A stretch of 64,000 nucleotides of DNA from Candidatus Palauibacter rhopaloidicola (GTDB lineage Bacteria; Gemmatimonadota; Gemmatimonadetes; Palauibacterales; Palauibacteraceae), in contig JAPPGH010000050.1 in assembly GCA_026914155.1 (NCBI GenBank), positions 186,001-250,000 of the forward strand, read 5' to 3'. Positions 1-9,026 of the stretch are shown piece by piece (the first letter of the stretch is position 1; each line of letters opens with the position of its first letter). The notes under the pieces are model-generated. The model did not search any database. It was given only the letters and a program-made list of their open reading frames with translations, and was not told the origin of the DNA. The position numbers and the translations under genes are program-made.

Positions 1-666
1 TACTTCCCCGGGAAGGAACCGGACGACTGCCCGTCGGGGTTCCGGAACGGCTATGCCGACCTCGATGTGGACTCCGAGGAGGTGCAGGAGACGTTCCGCA
101 TGATGATCGAGAACGACGTCGCGATGACCTCCACGCTCGCGGTGTACGAGATATCCGTGCCGGGACGGGGCCCGATCGACGAGCGGATCTACGACATCCT
201 CTCCCCGGAAATCGCGGCGGAAGTGCGGGAGATCGCGGACCTGCGGCGGAACGCGACCCTCGATTCCGGGATCGGCATCCACCCCGACGTCTACCGGAAG
301 GCGCTCGAGTACGAGTACGCCTTCGTACAGGCCGGGGGCACGCTCGCGGCCGGGGTCGACCCGACCGGGTACGGCGCGGCGCCTCCGGGCTACGGCGACC
401 AGAAGAACTACGAACTGCTGCTCGAGGCCGGCTTCACGCCCGCCGAGGTCATCCGGATCATGAGCGCGAACGGCGCCAGGGTGCTGGGGATCGACGACGA
501 GACGGGAACGATCGAGGTCGGCAAGGTCGCGGATCTCGTCGTGCTCGAGGGAGACCCCGAGGCGGACGGCCACATCCGCGAGACCCGCATCGTGTTCAAG
601 GGCGGCGTGGGCTGGGATGCTCCGAAGCTGATCGAGTCGGTCCGCGGCATCGTCGGCATCCGCTGA
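1..666 (+). CDS. Amidohydrolase family protein, C-terminal part
   Basis: The frame is open from the first base, so these are the last 221 residues of a gene that begins outside the window. The segment LAAGVDPTG sits where amidohydrolases carry the last metal-binding Asp of the TIM barrel, followed by the helix TPAEVIRIMSANGARVLG and the closing strand VGKVADLVVLEGDP, which are the standard end of the imidazolonepropionase/dipeptidase-like branch. Substrate cannot be told from this part. The family hydrolyses C-N bonds with a metal-activated water. The next gene begins 14 bases downstream on the same strand. The family call is firm; the substrate is unknown. Confidence 0.85.
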   Translation, partial: YFPGKEPDDCPSGFRNGYADLDVDSEEVQETFRMMIENDVAMTSTLAVYEISVPGRGPIDERIYDILSPEIAAEVREIADLRRNATLDSGIGIHPDVYRKALEYEYAFVQAGGTLAAGVDPTGYGAAPPGYGDQKNYELLLEAGFTPAEVIRIMSANGARVLGIDDETGTIEVGKVADLVVLEGDPEADGHIRETRIVFKGGVGWDAPKLIESVRGIVGIR

Positions 667-679
667 CCGGCCCGCCCCG

Positions 680-1918
680 GTGAACTCGCGACGGGCGGCC
701 TCGCGAGGAGAGGTGTGGGTCCGGCTCTCGGGCCTGACGGTCATCGCTCTCCTGGCCGGTGTCCTCGGCGGCCCGCGGCACGTCGCCGCGCAGGTGACCC
801 CTGCGGATTCCGCGGCCGTGCTGGTCGCGACTGCGGGCGACTTCGAGGAGCGCGGCGAACTCGAGGTCGCCCGGGCCCTGTATGAGGAGGTTGTCCGCCG
901 CTACCCAGGCACCCCGGGCGCGGCGCTGGCCCAGGCTCGGCTGGAAGGGCTGGGGGCGCCGGAAGGGGCGGTGCCGGCGGGGATGGCGGTGCCCGACGGC
1001 GGAGCGCGAGACCAGCGCGGCGATACGGAGTTCCGGGTCTGGTCCACGCTCTACGGTCTGTGGCTGGGGGGCGTCGCCGTACCCATGCTGGCCGATGCGA
1101 CCAGTTCGGAGTCCCACGGCGTCGGTCTGCTGCTCGGCGGGCCGGTGGGTTACCTCGCTGGCCGCGTGTTCTCGCCGTCCCTCTCGGTGGGACGATCGCG
1201 CACGATCAGCTGGGCCGGCACGTGGGGCACCTGGCAGGGCGTGGGCTGGGCGCACGCCCTGGATCTGGGCGCCGATCCGGGCTGCGAGTACTGCGAGCCG
1301 GGCGAGCAGGAGGCCGTGGCCGCTGCGCTTGCCGGCGGAGTAGCCGGCATCGTCACGGCCGCGCTCCTTGCGCGCGAGACTTCGGAGGGCACGGCCGCGG
1401 CGACGTACCTGGGGAGCCTGTGGGGGACGTGGTTCGGCCTCGGGGGCGCGGTCGCGCTGGATCTGGATGACGATGCGATGTGGGCGAGCACGCTGCTCGT
1501 GGGCAACGCGGGCCTGATCGCCGGAGCGCTCGCCGGGAGCCGGTTCGACCTGTCCTCCCGTCGCGCGCACATGATTAGCCTCGGGGGCCTGATCGGTGGT
1601 TTCGGCGGAGTCGGCATTTCGCTCATCACGAAACCGGACAGCGACAGCGGCGCCTTCGCGATTCCGCTTGCGACGAGTCTCGCGGGTCTGGGCCTGGGGG
1701 TCCTGCTGACGCCGGAGGGCGACGGCGCGCCGGAGGGAGAGTCGAGCGCGGCCCGCGCGGCGTCCGGTTCGGTGTCGCCGGCCCTCCTGAACTGGTCGGA
1801 CGGAGGACGACTCGAGGTCGGCCTGCCGCTGCCGTTCGCCACGACCGTCCTCGACCCGAGACGAAACGGCCAGCGGCACACCGCCTGGAACGTCCCGCTC
1901 CTCCGCCTGCGCTTCTGA
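680..1918 (+). CDS. Secreted or membrane protein of unknown function
   Basis: I do not recognise this 412-residue protein. GTG start. The first 40 residues look like a signal peptide ending in HVAAQ. Residues about 40-90 read like a single tetratricopeptide-type helix pair (FEERGELEVARALYEEVVRRYPGT). The rest is rich in Gly and Ala with repeated hydrophobic stretches such as GLIGGFGGVGISL, and the C-terminus (VPLLRLRF) ends in an aromatic residue as many outer-membrane proteins do. It sits 5 bases before the SDR gene and may be co-transcribed with it. An envelope location is inferred; no function is proposed. Confidence 0.7.
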   Translation: MNSRRAASRGEVWVRLSGLTVIALLAGVLGGPRHVAAQVTPADSAAVLVATAGDFEERGELEVARALYEEVVRRYPGTPGAALAQARLEGLGAPEGAVPAGMAVPDGGARDQRGDTEFRVWSTLYGLWLGGVAVPMLADATSSESHGVGLLLGGPVGYLAGRVFSPSLSVGRSRTISWAGTWGTWQGVGWAHALDLGADPGCEYCEPGEQEAVAAALAGGVAGIVTAALLARETSEGTAAATYLGSLWGTWFGLGGAVALDLDDDAMWASTLLVGNAGLIAGALAGSRFDLSSRRAHMISLGGLIGGFGGVGISLITKPDSDSGAFAIPLATSLAGLGLGVLLTPEGDGAPEGESSAARAASGSVSPALLNWSDGGRLEVGLPLPFATTVLDPRRNGQRHTAWNVPLLRLRF

Positions 1919-1923
1919 ACCGT

Positions 1924-2931
1924 ATGCCGGACCGTCCGCTGAAAGGCCGGGTGGCCGTCGTCGCCGGCGCGACGCGCGGCGCCGGGCGCGGCATCGCCCG
2001 CATGCTCGGCGAGGCGGGCGCCACCGTCTACTGCACCGGCCGCAGCGTCCGAGGCCGGCCCGCCACGCCGGGACGGCCGGAGACGCTGGAGGAGACGGCG
2101 GACCTGGTGACCTCGGAGGGTGGGCGGGGGATCGCCGTCCGCACCGACCACACGGTCGAAGCGGAGGTAGAGCGGCTCTTCGCCCGCGTCCGCGCCGAGA
2201 CGGGGCGACTCGACGTCCTCGTGAACGACATCTGGGGCGGCGACGCGCTGACCGAGTGGGGGAAGCCCTTCTGGGAACTCTCCGTCGCGCAGGGGAAGCA
2301 GCTGCTGGAGCGCGCCGTCCACACGCACATCATCACGAGCCGGCACGGCGCCCCGCTGATGGTCGACCGCAACGCCGGCCTCATCGTCGAGGTCACCGAC
2401 GGCGACACGTTCGGCTACCGCGGCAACCTGTTCTACGATCTGGCGAAGAACGCGGTCGTCCGGCTGGCCTACGCGATGGCCGCCGACCTCCACCCGCACG
2501 GCGTGACGGCGTTGGCGATTACCCCCGGATTTCTGCGCTCCGAGGCGGTGCTCGACCACTTCGGCGTCACCGAAGCCGACTGGCGCGACGCGATCGAGAA
2601 GGACGAGTACTTCGCCGAGTCCGAGACGCCGTGCTACGTCGGCCGCGCGATCGCCGCCCTCGCCGCCGATCCCGATGTGGCCGCGAAGAGCGGCGGGCTG
2701 TTCTCAAGCTGGACGCTGGCGAAGGAGTACGGCTTCACCGACCTCGACGGACGCCGACCCGACTGGGGCACGTTCTTCCTGAAGAAGGTGGGAGAAATCC
2801 TCGAACGGGACGCGCCGCCGGACGAGATGGATGTCTTCGTCATCCGCAGCCGGCTCTACCAGGCGGAACTCGATCCGTCCGCCAGCGAGGAGGCCGATCG
2901 CCTCCGCGTCTGGCTCGCCCGCCACGACTAG
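1924..2931 (+). CDS. SDR family NAD(P)-dependent oxidoreductase
   Basis: A 335-residue short-chain dehydrogenase/reductase. The cofactor loop GATRGAGRG lies near residue 16, the NNAG-type motif appears as NDIWGG near residue 103, and the catalytic Tyr and Lys are in YDLAK near residue 176. The sequence CTGRS after the second strand favours NADP. It is longer than the classical 250 residues because of a C-terminal extension after the LRSE loop. Substrate unknown. It ends 14 bases from the stop of the converging tyrA gene. Confidence 0.9.
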   Translation: MPDRPLKGRVAVVAGATRGAGRGIARMLGEAGATVYCTGRSVRGRPATPGRPETLEETADLVTSEGGRGIAVRTDHTVEAEVERLFARVRAETGRLDVLVNDIWGGDALTEWGKPFWELSVAQGKQLLERAVHTHIITSRHGAPLMVDRNAGLIVEVTDGDTFGYRGNLFYDLAKNAVVRLAYAMAADLHPHGVTALAITPGFLRSEAVLDHFGVTEADWRDAIEKDEYFAESETPCYVGRAIAALAADPDVAAKSGGLFSSWTLAKEYGFTDLDGRRPDWGTFFLKKVGEILERDAPPDEMDVFVIRSRLYQAELDPSASEEADRLRVWLARHD

Positions 2932-2944
2932 CGGGTCTCCAGGT

Positions 2945-4114
2945 TCAGTCCTGGCGACCCTCCTCGATCATGTCCCGAACGGAGATGCCGCCGAGGCTGG
3001 GCGTCTCCTGGAACGCCTTCAGGTCGTCGATCGCCGCCTGACCGCGGGACTCCAGGTAGTCGCGACCGGCCGACATCAGGGCGACGAAGGCTTCCTCGTC
3101 CCCCGCTTCGACCGCGTCGCGGACCCTCTCCGCCGCCGCCACGAGTTCCTTGAGCGCGACATCTCCGTACTCGTTCAGCGACTGGATCTCGAAGTACATG
3201 TGCGGGTTCTCGCCGGCCAGCGCCCGCGCCACGTCCAACTGGGCCTCGAACGTCGTGCTCGACACGTCCGCCAGGCGCGGTGTCGTTTCGCCGGAGCGAG
3301 CCAGCGCCGTGAAGAAGGCGATGTTGAGGGCGTGCGAGAGCCCCAGCACGAACCCCATCACCCGGTCGTGGCTCTCCAGGTCCATGCGCACTCGCGTGGC
3401 CATGGTCGAGGCGAAGAGCGCCTCCGCCCCCTCCGTCGCGCCGGGACAGCCTACGTCCACGAAGATCACGTGTTCCCCGGAAAGGAGTTCGGTGTCGGGC
3501 CCGAACATGGGGTGGACGGACGTGACGCGGACCCCGGCCTCGCTCAGCGCCGTGAGGCCGGAGCGCAGCGGGCTCTTCAACGAACCGATGTCGAACACCA
3601 GGCCCGGCGGCCCGATCTCCGCCAACCGTTCGAGGATCTCGTTGGCGATGGCCATGGGCGTCGCCACTACGATCAGGTCGTGGTCCAGCGACGTCGTCCC
3701 CCAATCCGCGTGATCCCCTCCGTCGGGGTCGGCGTTCTCCACCTCGAACCCCTGGGACGAGAGGAAGCGGACGAACCACCCACCCATCTTCCCGGAACCG
3801 CCGATGACGAGGGCGCGCTTCCCGCCTCCCCTCGCGGCCGCCGCCACGCTGCCCCGTTCCTGCACGGCGAGCGACGAACGGATCAGCGAGAGGACGAGGT
3901 CCTCGGCCAGCCGCGGCGGGAGTCCGAGTTCTCTTGCGGCGGCGCGGGCCCGCTCGATCACGACCTTTTCCTGCCGGTAGTCGCGCGTGGCCCTCTGCGA
4001 GGCGCGCTTCCGCTCCCCGATCTTCGCGGAGACCGCCTGCCGCCGGGCCACGAGTTCGAGCAACTCGCGGTCGATGCGCGCGAGTTCGTCTCTGAGTCCG
4101 TCGAGGTTCGACAC
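2945..4114 (-). CDS. tyrA: Bifunctional chorismate mutase / prephenate dehydrogenase
   Basis: A 389-residue T-protein of tyrosine biosynthesis. Residues 1-90 form an AroQ-type chorismate mutase ([19 protein letters not shown], then the lysine-rich KIGERKR helix), which turns chorismate into prephenate. From about residue 103 a Rossmann fold begins ([12 protein letters not shown]), with HPMFGPD of the prephenate dehydrogenase active site further on; it oxidatively decarboxylates prephenate to 4-hydroxyphenylpyruvate. The arrangement matches the enterobacterial type, without an ACT domain. The transporter gene upstream ends 21 bases before the start, so the two may share a transcript. Confidence 0.93.
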   Translation of the reverse strand: MSNLDGLRDELARIDRELLELVARRQAVSAKIGERKRASQRATRDYRQEKVVIERARAAARELGLPPRLAEDLVLSLIRSSLAVQERGSVAAAARGGGKRALVIGGSGKMGGWFVRFLSSQGFEVENADPDGGDHADWGTTSLDHDLIVVATPMAIANEILERLAEIGPPGLVFDIGSLKSPLRSGLTALSEAGVRVTSVHPMFGPDTELLSGEHVIFVDVGCPGATEGAEALFASTMATRVRMDLESHDRVMGFVLGLSHALNIAFFTALARSGETTPRLADVSSTTFEAQLDVARALAGENPHMYFEIQSLNEYGDVALKELVAAAERVRDAVEAGDEEAFVALMSAGRDYLESRGQAAIDDLKAFQETPSLGGISVRDMIEEGRQD

Positions 4115-4135
4115 GTCCCGCTCCCGAATTCCGCT

Positions 4136-5482
4136 CTAGCCCGCGATCACGCGGATCGTCTGCCGCAGCGCGATCCAGCTCACGTACGCCAGCAGAGGCG
4201 GCGCCACGTAGCGAATCAGGAAGCGAGCCGCCGGAATCAGGCGCTCGAACCGGAGCGAGGCCCCGATCCGGAGTTCCTCCTCCGGGTGTTTCATCACCCA
4301 GCCCACGAGCACCGCGATGGCGAGTACGCCCAGCACGGTGAGGAGTTCCGCCGCCACTTGGTCCATGATGCCGAGTGCGCCGAGGGAAAGCGCGGGCGCG
4401 ACCCCGATCGCGGCGATGAGGAGACCCGCGGCGAGCGTCGCCCGGCGGCGCGTCCAGCCCCATTCGTCGATGAGGACCGAGGCCGCCACCTCCAGCAGGG
4501 AGACCGCGGAGGTGATCGCCGCCACGATCACGGCGATGAAGAACGCCGTCCCCACGACCCTGCCCAGCGCCTCCATCTGCGCGAACGCGCTCGGGAGCGA
4601 AATGAAGAGGACGCCCAGCGTGCTCTCCCCCACGTCCTCCGACAGGCCGAGTCCGAAGACGATCGGGAACACGACGAGTCCGGCCACGAAGGCGACGGAA
4701 AAATCCGACAGTGCGATGACGGCGCTTTCGCGGCCGAGATTCGTGCGCTTCGAGAGGTAGGAGGAATAGGTGACCATGATCCCCATCCCCACGCTCAGCG
4801 AATAGAAGGCGTGGGCGGCCGCGCCCTGGAGCACGACGGGATCCAGCAGTTCGCTCAGCGACGGGGAGAGATAGAAGCGGTATCCCTCCGCGGCGCCCGG
4901 CAGCGTCGCCGCCCAGATCGCGAGGCCGATGAGGAGGGCGAAAAGCAGCGGCATGAGCAGCATGCTCGCCCGCTCGATCCCCTTGCGGACGCCGAACGCC
5001 ACGATCCCGACCGTCGCGCCGATCGACACCAGGTGGAAGACGACCGCCGAGGGGCCGGACGCGACCGACGCATAGCGCCCCGCGGCGTCGGCGTGGAATC
5101 CGGTGGTGAGCCCGTCGAGGGCGTAGCGCAGGGCCCAGCCCGTGATGACCGACAGGTAGGCCATGATCACGGTCGACGTCACGAGGAAGAGGAGCCCCGC
5201 CGCCGCCCAGCGCCTGCCGCCGACCGCGCGCAGAGCACCGATCGCGGACCGGCGCGCGCGCCGACCCACGGCGAACTCCGCCAGCATCATCGGCACCCCG
5301 ATGAGGAACGCCATGCAGACGTAGGCCACGAGGAAGGCCGCGCCGCCCCCCTCGGCCGTCTGGTAGGGGAAGCGCCACATGTTCCCCAGCCCGACCGCGG
5401 ACCCCACGGCGGCGAGCACGAAGCCGACCCGGCTGCCGAAGCGTTCGCGGGCGGATGGGGGAGTGTCGTGTGCCTGGTTCAA
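4136..5482 (-). CDS. Sodium-dependent transporter, SNF (NSS) family
   Basis: A 448-residue inner-membrane protein with about eleven to twelve hydrophobic segments. The first helix carries the family hallmark GSAVGLGNMWRFPYQTAEGGG, which in LeuT-like proteins lines the sodium and substrate sites. Bacterial members import amino acids or related small molecules with sodium; the substrate here is not visible. Lying just upstream of tyrA on the same strand, an aromatic or other amino acid is a reasonable guess, but only a guess. The 191 bases between its start and the divergent dehydratase gene show no recognisable motif. Confidence 0.92.
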   Translation of the reverse strand: MNQAHDTPPSARERFGSRVGFVLAAVGSAVGLGNMWRFPYQTAEGGGAAFLVAYVCMAFLIGVPMMLAEFAVGRRARRSAIGALRAVGGRRWAAAGLLFLVTSTVIMAYLSVITGWALRYALDGLTTGFHADAAGRYASVASGPSAVVFHLVSIGATVGIVAFGVRKGIERASMLLMPLLFALLIGLAIWAATLPGAAEGYRFYLSPSLSELLDPVVLQGAAAHAFYSLSVGMGIMVTYSSYLSKRTNLGRESAVIALSDFSVAFVAGLVVFPIVFGLGLSEDVGESTLGVLFISLPSAFAQMEALGRVVGTAFFIAVIVAAITSAVSLLEVAASVLIDEWGWTRRRATLAAGLLIAAIGVAPALSLGALGIMDQVAAELLTVLGVLAIAVLVGWVMKHPEEELRIGASLRFERLIPAARFLIRYVAPPLLAYVSWIALRQTIRVIAG

Positions 5483-5673
5483 GTGGCGGGTCCTCGACCG
5501 GATGTCCTTGCGGGCGGGCGCGTGTGAGTGTCGCCGACGGACGCCTCCCGCCGCAAGGTCGCGTGCCCTCTAACCGTTGCGCGTTCGGGTTCCGCCGGAG
5601 GATTATCGACGACGCCCCGCCGGATCCGACCCGGAACCGGCCGCCACCCCACCAGCCGAGAGAGACGCCGCCC

Positions 5674-6660
5674 GTGACGGCACATGTCGAGATCCCCGGA
5701 CTCACGCTGACCCGCGAGGACTTCGAGCGCGCACGAGAGCACGTCGCGCCGCACGTCTACCACACTCCGCTTCTCACGTCGCGCTCGCTGAGCGAGGCCT
5801 CGGGATTCGACATCCGGCTCAAGGCCGAACTCTTCCAGAGGGGCGGTTCCTACAAGGTGCGCGGGCCCCTCAACGTGCTGGCCCACATGAGCGAGGAGGA
5901 GAAGACGCGGGGTATCATCTGCTCCTCCGCGGGGAATCATGCGCAGGGCGTCGCGCTCGCCGCCCGCCTGTACGGGATTCCCGCCGTCGTGGTCATGGCC
6001 GAGAACGCGACCCCGGCCAAGATCGCGGCCACCGAGGGATACGGCGCCGAGGTCGTCCTTCACGGGTCGATCTGGGACGAGGCGAACGAGCGGGCGCTCG
6101 AACTCGTCGAGGAGCGCGGCCTCACGTACGTGCACCCCTTCGACCACCCGCGGCTGATCGCGGGCCAGGGCACGCTGGGCCTCGAGATCCTCGAGGACTG
6201 GCCGGAGGTCGAAGTCGTCGTCATCCCGATCGGCGGGGGCGGTCTCATCTCCGGCAATTCGATGGTGCTGAAGAGCGTGAACCCCGATATCCGCGTGTTC
6301 GGCGTGGAATCCTCGGGGGCGCCCGCCATGAAGCGCACGGTCGAATCCGGAGAGATGGTCACCCTCGAGACCGTGGACTGCGCGATCGACGGGCTCAAGG
6401 TGATGAGGGTCGGCGACAACACGGCGTCCGTCGTGAGCCGTTTCGTGGAGCGCGTCGTGACGCTTCCCGACGAGGATATCTTCGACGCCATGCTGTGGCT
6501 GATGACGCGCGCCAAGCTCGTGACCGAGGGCGCGGCCGCGGCGCCGGTCGCCGCGGTCCTGCACGGTCTCATCGACGCGCCGCCGGGGACGAAGGTCGCC
6601 TGCGTCCTCAGTGGCGGGAACCTCGACGTCGAGCAGTTGCGGGGGCTGAGCTGGAACTGA
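5674..6660 (+). CDS. Threonine/serine dehydratase, PLP-dependent
   Basis: A 328-residue fold-type II PLP enzyme. The Schiff-base lysine is in GSYKVRG near residue 56, the phosphate-holding glycine loop is PIGGGGLISG near residue 188, and CSSAGNHAQG is the asparagine loop. The length matches the short catabolic dehydratases that lack an ACT regulatory domain; the likely reaction is deamination of L-threonine to 2-oxobutanoate or of L-serine to pyruvate. Serine racemase and ectoine-pathway EutB share this architecture and cannot be excluded. The GTG at 5674 is chosen because similarity begins right after it; the frame is open further upstream but reads as low-complexity. Confidence 0.88.
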   Translation: MTAHVEIPGLTLTREDFERAREHVAPHVYHTPLLTSRSLSEASGFDIRLKAELFQRGGSYKVRGPLNVLAHMSEEEKTRGIICSSAGNHAQGVALAARLYGIPAVVVMAENATPAKIAATEGYGAEVVLHGSIWDEANERALELVEERGLTYVHPFDHPRLIAGQGTLGLEILEDWPEVEVVVIPIGGGGLISGNSMVLKSVNPDIRVFGVESSGAPAMKRTVESGEMVTLETVDCAIDGLKVMRVGDNTASVVSRFVERVVTLPDEDIFDAMLWLMTRAKLVTEGAAAAPVAAVLHGLIDAPPGTKVACVLSGGNLDVEQLRGLSWN

Positions 6661-8888
6661 ACGGCGGTCGCCGCGGCGCGCCGATCCTCCTCCTGCTTGG
6701 AGCGCTGGTGCCCGCCGCCGCGGCACAGGAGGCAGGTCGCGAGGGACCGGCCCGGATCGCGGTCGAGTCCGCGCCGCGCCCGACGGCTGCGGCCCTGCGC
6801 ACGGACGCGCCGCCCACCGTGGATGGCCGCCTCGACGATCCCGTCTGGCGGGAGGCTCAACCCCTGACCGGGTTCGTCCAGTCCCGTCCCGACACCGGGG
6901 CGCCCGCCACCGAGAACACCGTCGTCTACTTCGCTTACGACGACCGCGCCCTCTACATCGGAGCGATCTGCCACGACTCGGAGCCCGACCGCTACTTCAT
7001 CTCCAGTCTGAAGCAGGACTTCAACAGCGGGTCGTCGGATGTCTTCGGGGTGGCGCTCGATACGTACCTCGACCGCCGCAACGGGTTCATGTTCCTCGTG
7101 AATCCCGGCGGGGCGCTCAAGGACGTCCAGCTCTTCGACGACAGCCGCTCCGAGAACCAGGCGTGGGAAGGCCCCATCCGCGTCGAGACGGCCCGCGACG
7201 ATGAGGGGTGGACGGTGGAGATCGAGATCCCGTTCTCCACGCTCCGCTTCAATCCCTCGGAGGAGGACCAGACGTGGGGACTCCAGATCCTGCGCCGCAT
7301 CCGGCGCAAGGCGGAGGACACCTTCTGGGCCCCGCTCGACCGGCGCGACCAGATCCACAAGATGTCGAAGGCCGGGACGCTGACCGGATTTCGGGGCGTG
7401 GGGCCGGGACTCAACCTGCGGGTGAAGCCCTACGCGCTCGCGCACGACCAGACGGGGACGTTCATCGAGGAAGGGCGCGCCGGCACCCAGGCCGACCTCG
7501 GGTTCGACGTCAAGTTCGGGGTCACCCCGGGGCTCACGCTCGACCTCACCTACAACACGGACTTTGCCCAGGTGGAGGTCGACCAGGAGCAGGTCAACCT
7601 TACCCGCTTCCCGCTCTTCTTCCCGGAGAAGCGGGACTTCTTCGTCGAGAACTCCGGCACCTTCGCCTTCGGCGACCAGTCGGAGCGCAGCTACCGGACC
7701 GGCGTCTCGCTGCGCGACCTCACCCTGTTTCACTCGCGCCGCATCGGGCTCACGGGGAGGGGCGAGCCGATCCCCATCCTGGGCGGGGCCCGGCTCACGG
7801 GCCGGACGGCCGGGTTCGAGGTCGGGCTCATGAACCTCCAGACCCGGTCCGGCCGCGGCCTCCCGGCCGAGAACTTCTCGGTCATGCGGGCGCGCCGGAG
7901 CGTGTTCGGGACGTCGGATGTGGGGGCGATCTTCATCAACCGCGAGGCGACGGGCTCGGACATCGAGGGATATCCCGACTTCAACCGCAACGTGGGGTTC
8001 GATGCGAACCTGAGGCCGCTCCCGTCGCTGCTCCTCGCGCCGTTCCTCGCCTGGACGGGCTCGCCGGATGCCGACGGGAACGCCCTCGCGGGCCGGATGT
8101 GGGCCGGCTGGCGTGACGAGCTGTGGGACGTGTCCGCGCTGTGGCGCCACGTGGGAGAGGACTTCAACCCGACGGTGGGCTTCGTGCGCCGGCGCGATAT
8201 CCGCCAGAGCTACGCGACGGTGGGGCTCCACCCGCGGCCGCCCGTGCCCGGCGTGCAGGAGGTCAATCCCTGGGTCGAGCTCGACGACATCCGGGATCTC
8301 GAGTCCGTCCTCGTGACGCGGAGGCGGACGGCGGGGTTCGGGATCTCGTTCCTGAACGGGAGCGGGCTCACGCTGAACTACACGGACCGGTTCGAACTCC
8401 TGCGGGAACCCTTCCGGGTCTCGAGGGACGCGACGATTCCGACCGGCCGCTACGACTTCGGCACGGGCTCGGTGCAGTACCGGTCGGCACCGGGGCGGGC
8501 GCTGACGGGGTTCGTTCGGGTCGAGCGCGGCGGGTTCTTCGACGGCACGCTGACGTCGCTGTCGGGCGGCCTCGTGTGGCGGCCGAACCATCACCTCTCC
8601 GTCGATCTGTCGGCGAACCACAACGACATCTCGCTCCTGGACGGGGCGTTCACGGCGGATGTCTTCGGCGGGCGGGTCGACTACGGCTTCTCGACGAAGG
8701 TCTTCGCGAGCGCCTTCGTGCAGTACAATGCGGCCGAGGACCAGTTCGTGACGAACGTGCGGTTCAACTACCTGTATTCGCCGCTCAGCGACGTCTTCCT
8801 CGTCTACACCGAGCGCCGCGACCTGGCCGCCGGCATGACCGTCGAACGCGTCTTCGCCGCCAAGGTGTCCAGGTCCATCGGCTTCTGA
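6657..8888 (+). CDS. DUF5916 outer-membrane protein with CBM9-like domain
   Basis: About 743 residues. A signal peptide (ILLLLGALVPAAAAQ) is followed by a family 9 carbohydrate-binding-like sandwich (VDGRLDDPVWREA, then VYFAYDDRALYIG) over roughly residues 50-230, and then the DUF5916 region, which has the alternating pattern of a membrane beta-barrel and includes EKRDFFVENSGTF. Function is unknown for the family; envelope localisation is inferred. The start is unusual: no ATG or GTG precedes the signal peptide closely, and the best candidate is CTG at 6657, overlapping the upstream stop as CTGA. The start is therefore uncertain, the reading frame is not. Confidence 0.82.
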   Translation: MNGGRRGAPILLLLGALVPAAAAQEAGREGPARIAVESAPRPTAAALRTDAPPTVDGRLDDPVWREAQPLTGFVQSRPDTGAPATENTVVYFAYDDRALYIGAICHDSEPDRYFISSLKQDFNSGSSDVFGVALDTYLDRRNGFMFLVNPGGALKDVQLFDDSRSENQAWEGPIRVETARDDEGWTVEIEIPFSTLRFNPSEEDQTWGLQILRRIRRKAEDTFWAPLDRRDQIHKMSKAGTLTGFRGVGPGLNLRVKPYALAHDQTGTFIEEGRAGTQADLGFDVKFGVTPGLTLDLTYNTDFAQVEVDQEQVNLTRFPLFFPEKRDFFVENSGTFAFGDQSERSYRTGVSLRDLTLFHSRRIGLTGRGEPIPILGGARLTGRTAGFEVGLMNLQTRSGRGLPAENFSVMRARRSVFGTSDVGAIFINREATGSDIEGYPDFNRNVGFDANLRPLPSLLLAPFLAWTGSPDADGNALAGRMWAGWRDELWDVSALWRHVGEDFNPTVGFVRRRDIRQSYATVGLHPRPPVPGVQEVNPWVELDDIRDLESVLVTRRRTAGFGISFLNGSGLTLNYTDRFELLREPFRVSRDATIPTGRYDFGTGSVQYRSAPGRALTGFVRVERGGFFDGTLTSLSGGLVWRPNHHLSVDLSANHNDISLLDGAFTADVFGGRVDYGFSTKVFASAFVQYNAAEDQFVTNVRFNYLYSPLSDVFLVYTERRDLAAGMTVERVFAAKVSRSIGF

Positions 8889-9026
8889 CCCACTGTTCTG
8901 GCGAACCGACAGCGAAAAGTCCTATCTTGCTCAAGCTGGATGCGGGGAGGGGATCGTGCGTCCAAACGCCGCACCGGGTTGCGGTGTTTGCCCAGTTGGA
9001 TCGGGCGACAGCCGGTGAGGGACCAA

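Noticed and set aside
2928..5705. Antisense open frame of 925 codons over tyrA and the transporter
   Set aside because: Its translation is Arg/Gly/Pro-rich without any domain, and the real genes in other frames show clear families. High GC keeps shadow frames open.
6060..8621. Antisense frame of 853 codons over the dehydratase and DUF5916 genes
   Set aside because: No recognisable domain; codon pattern fits the forward genes.
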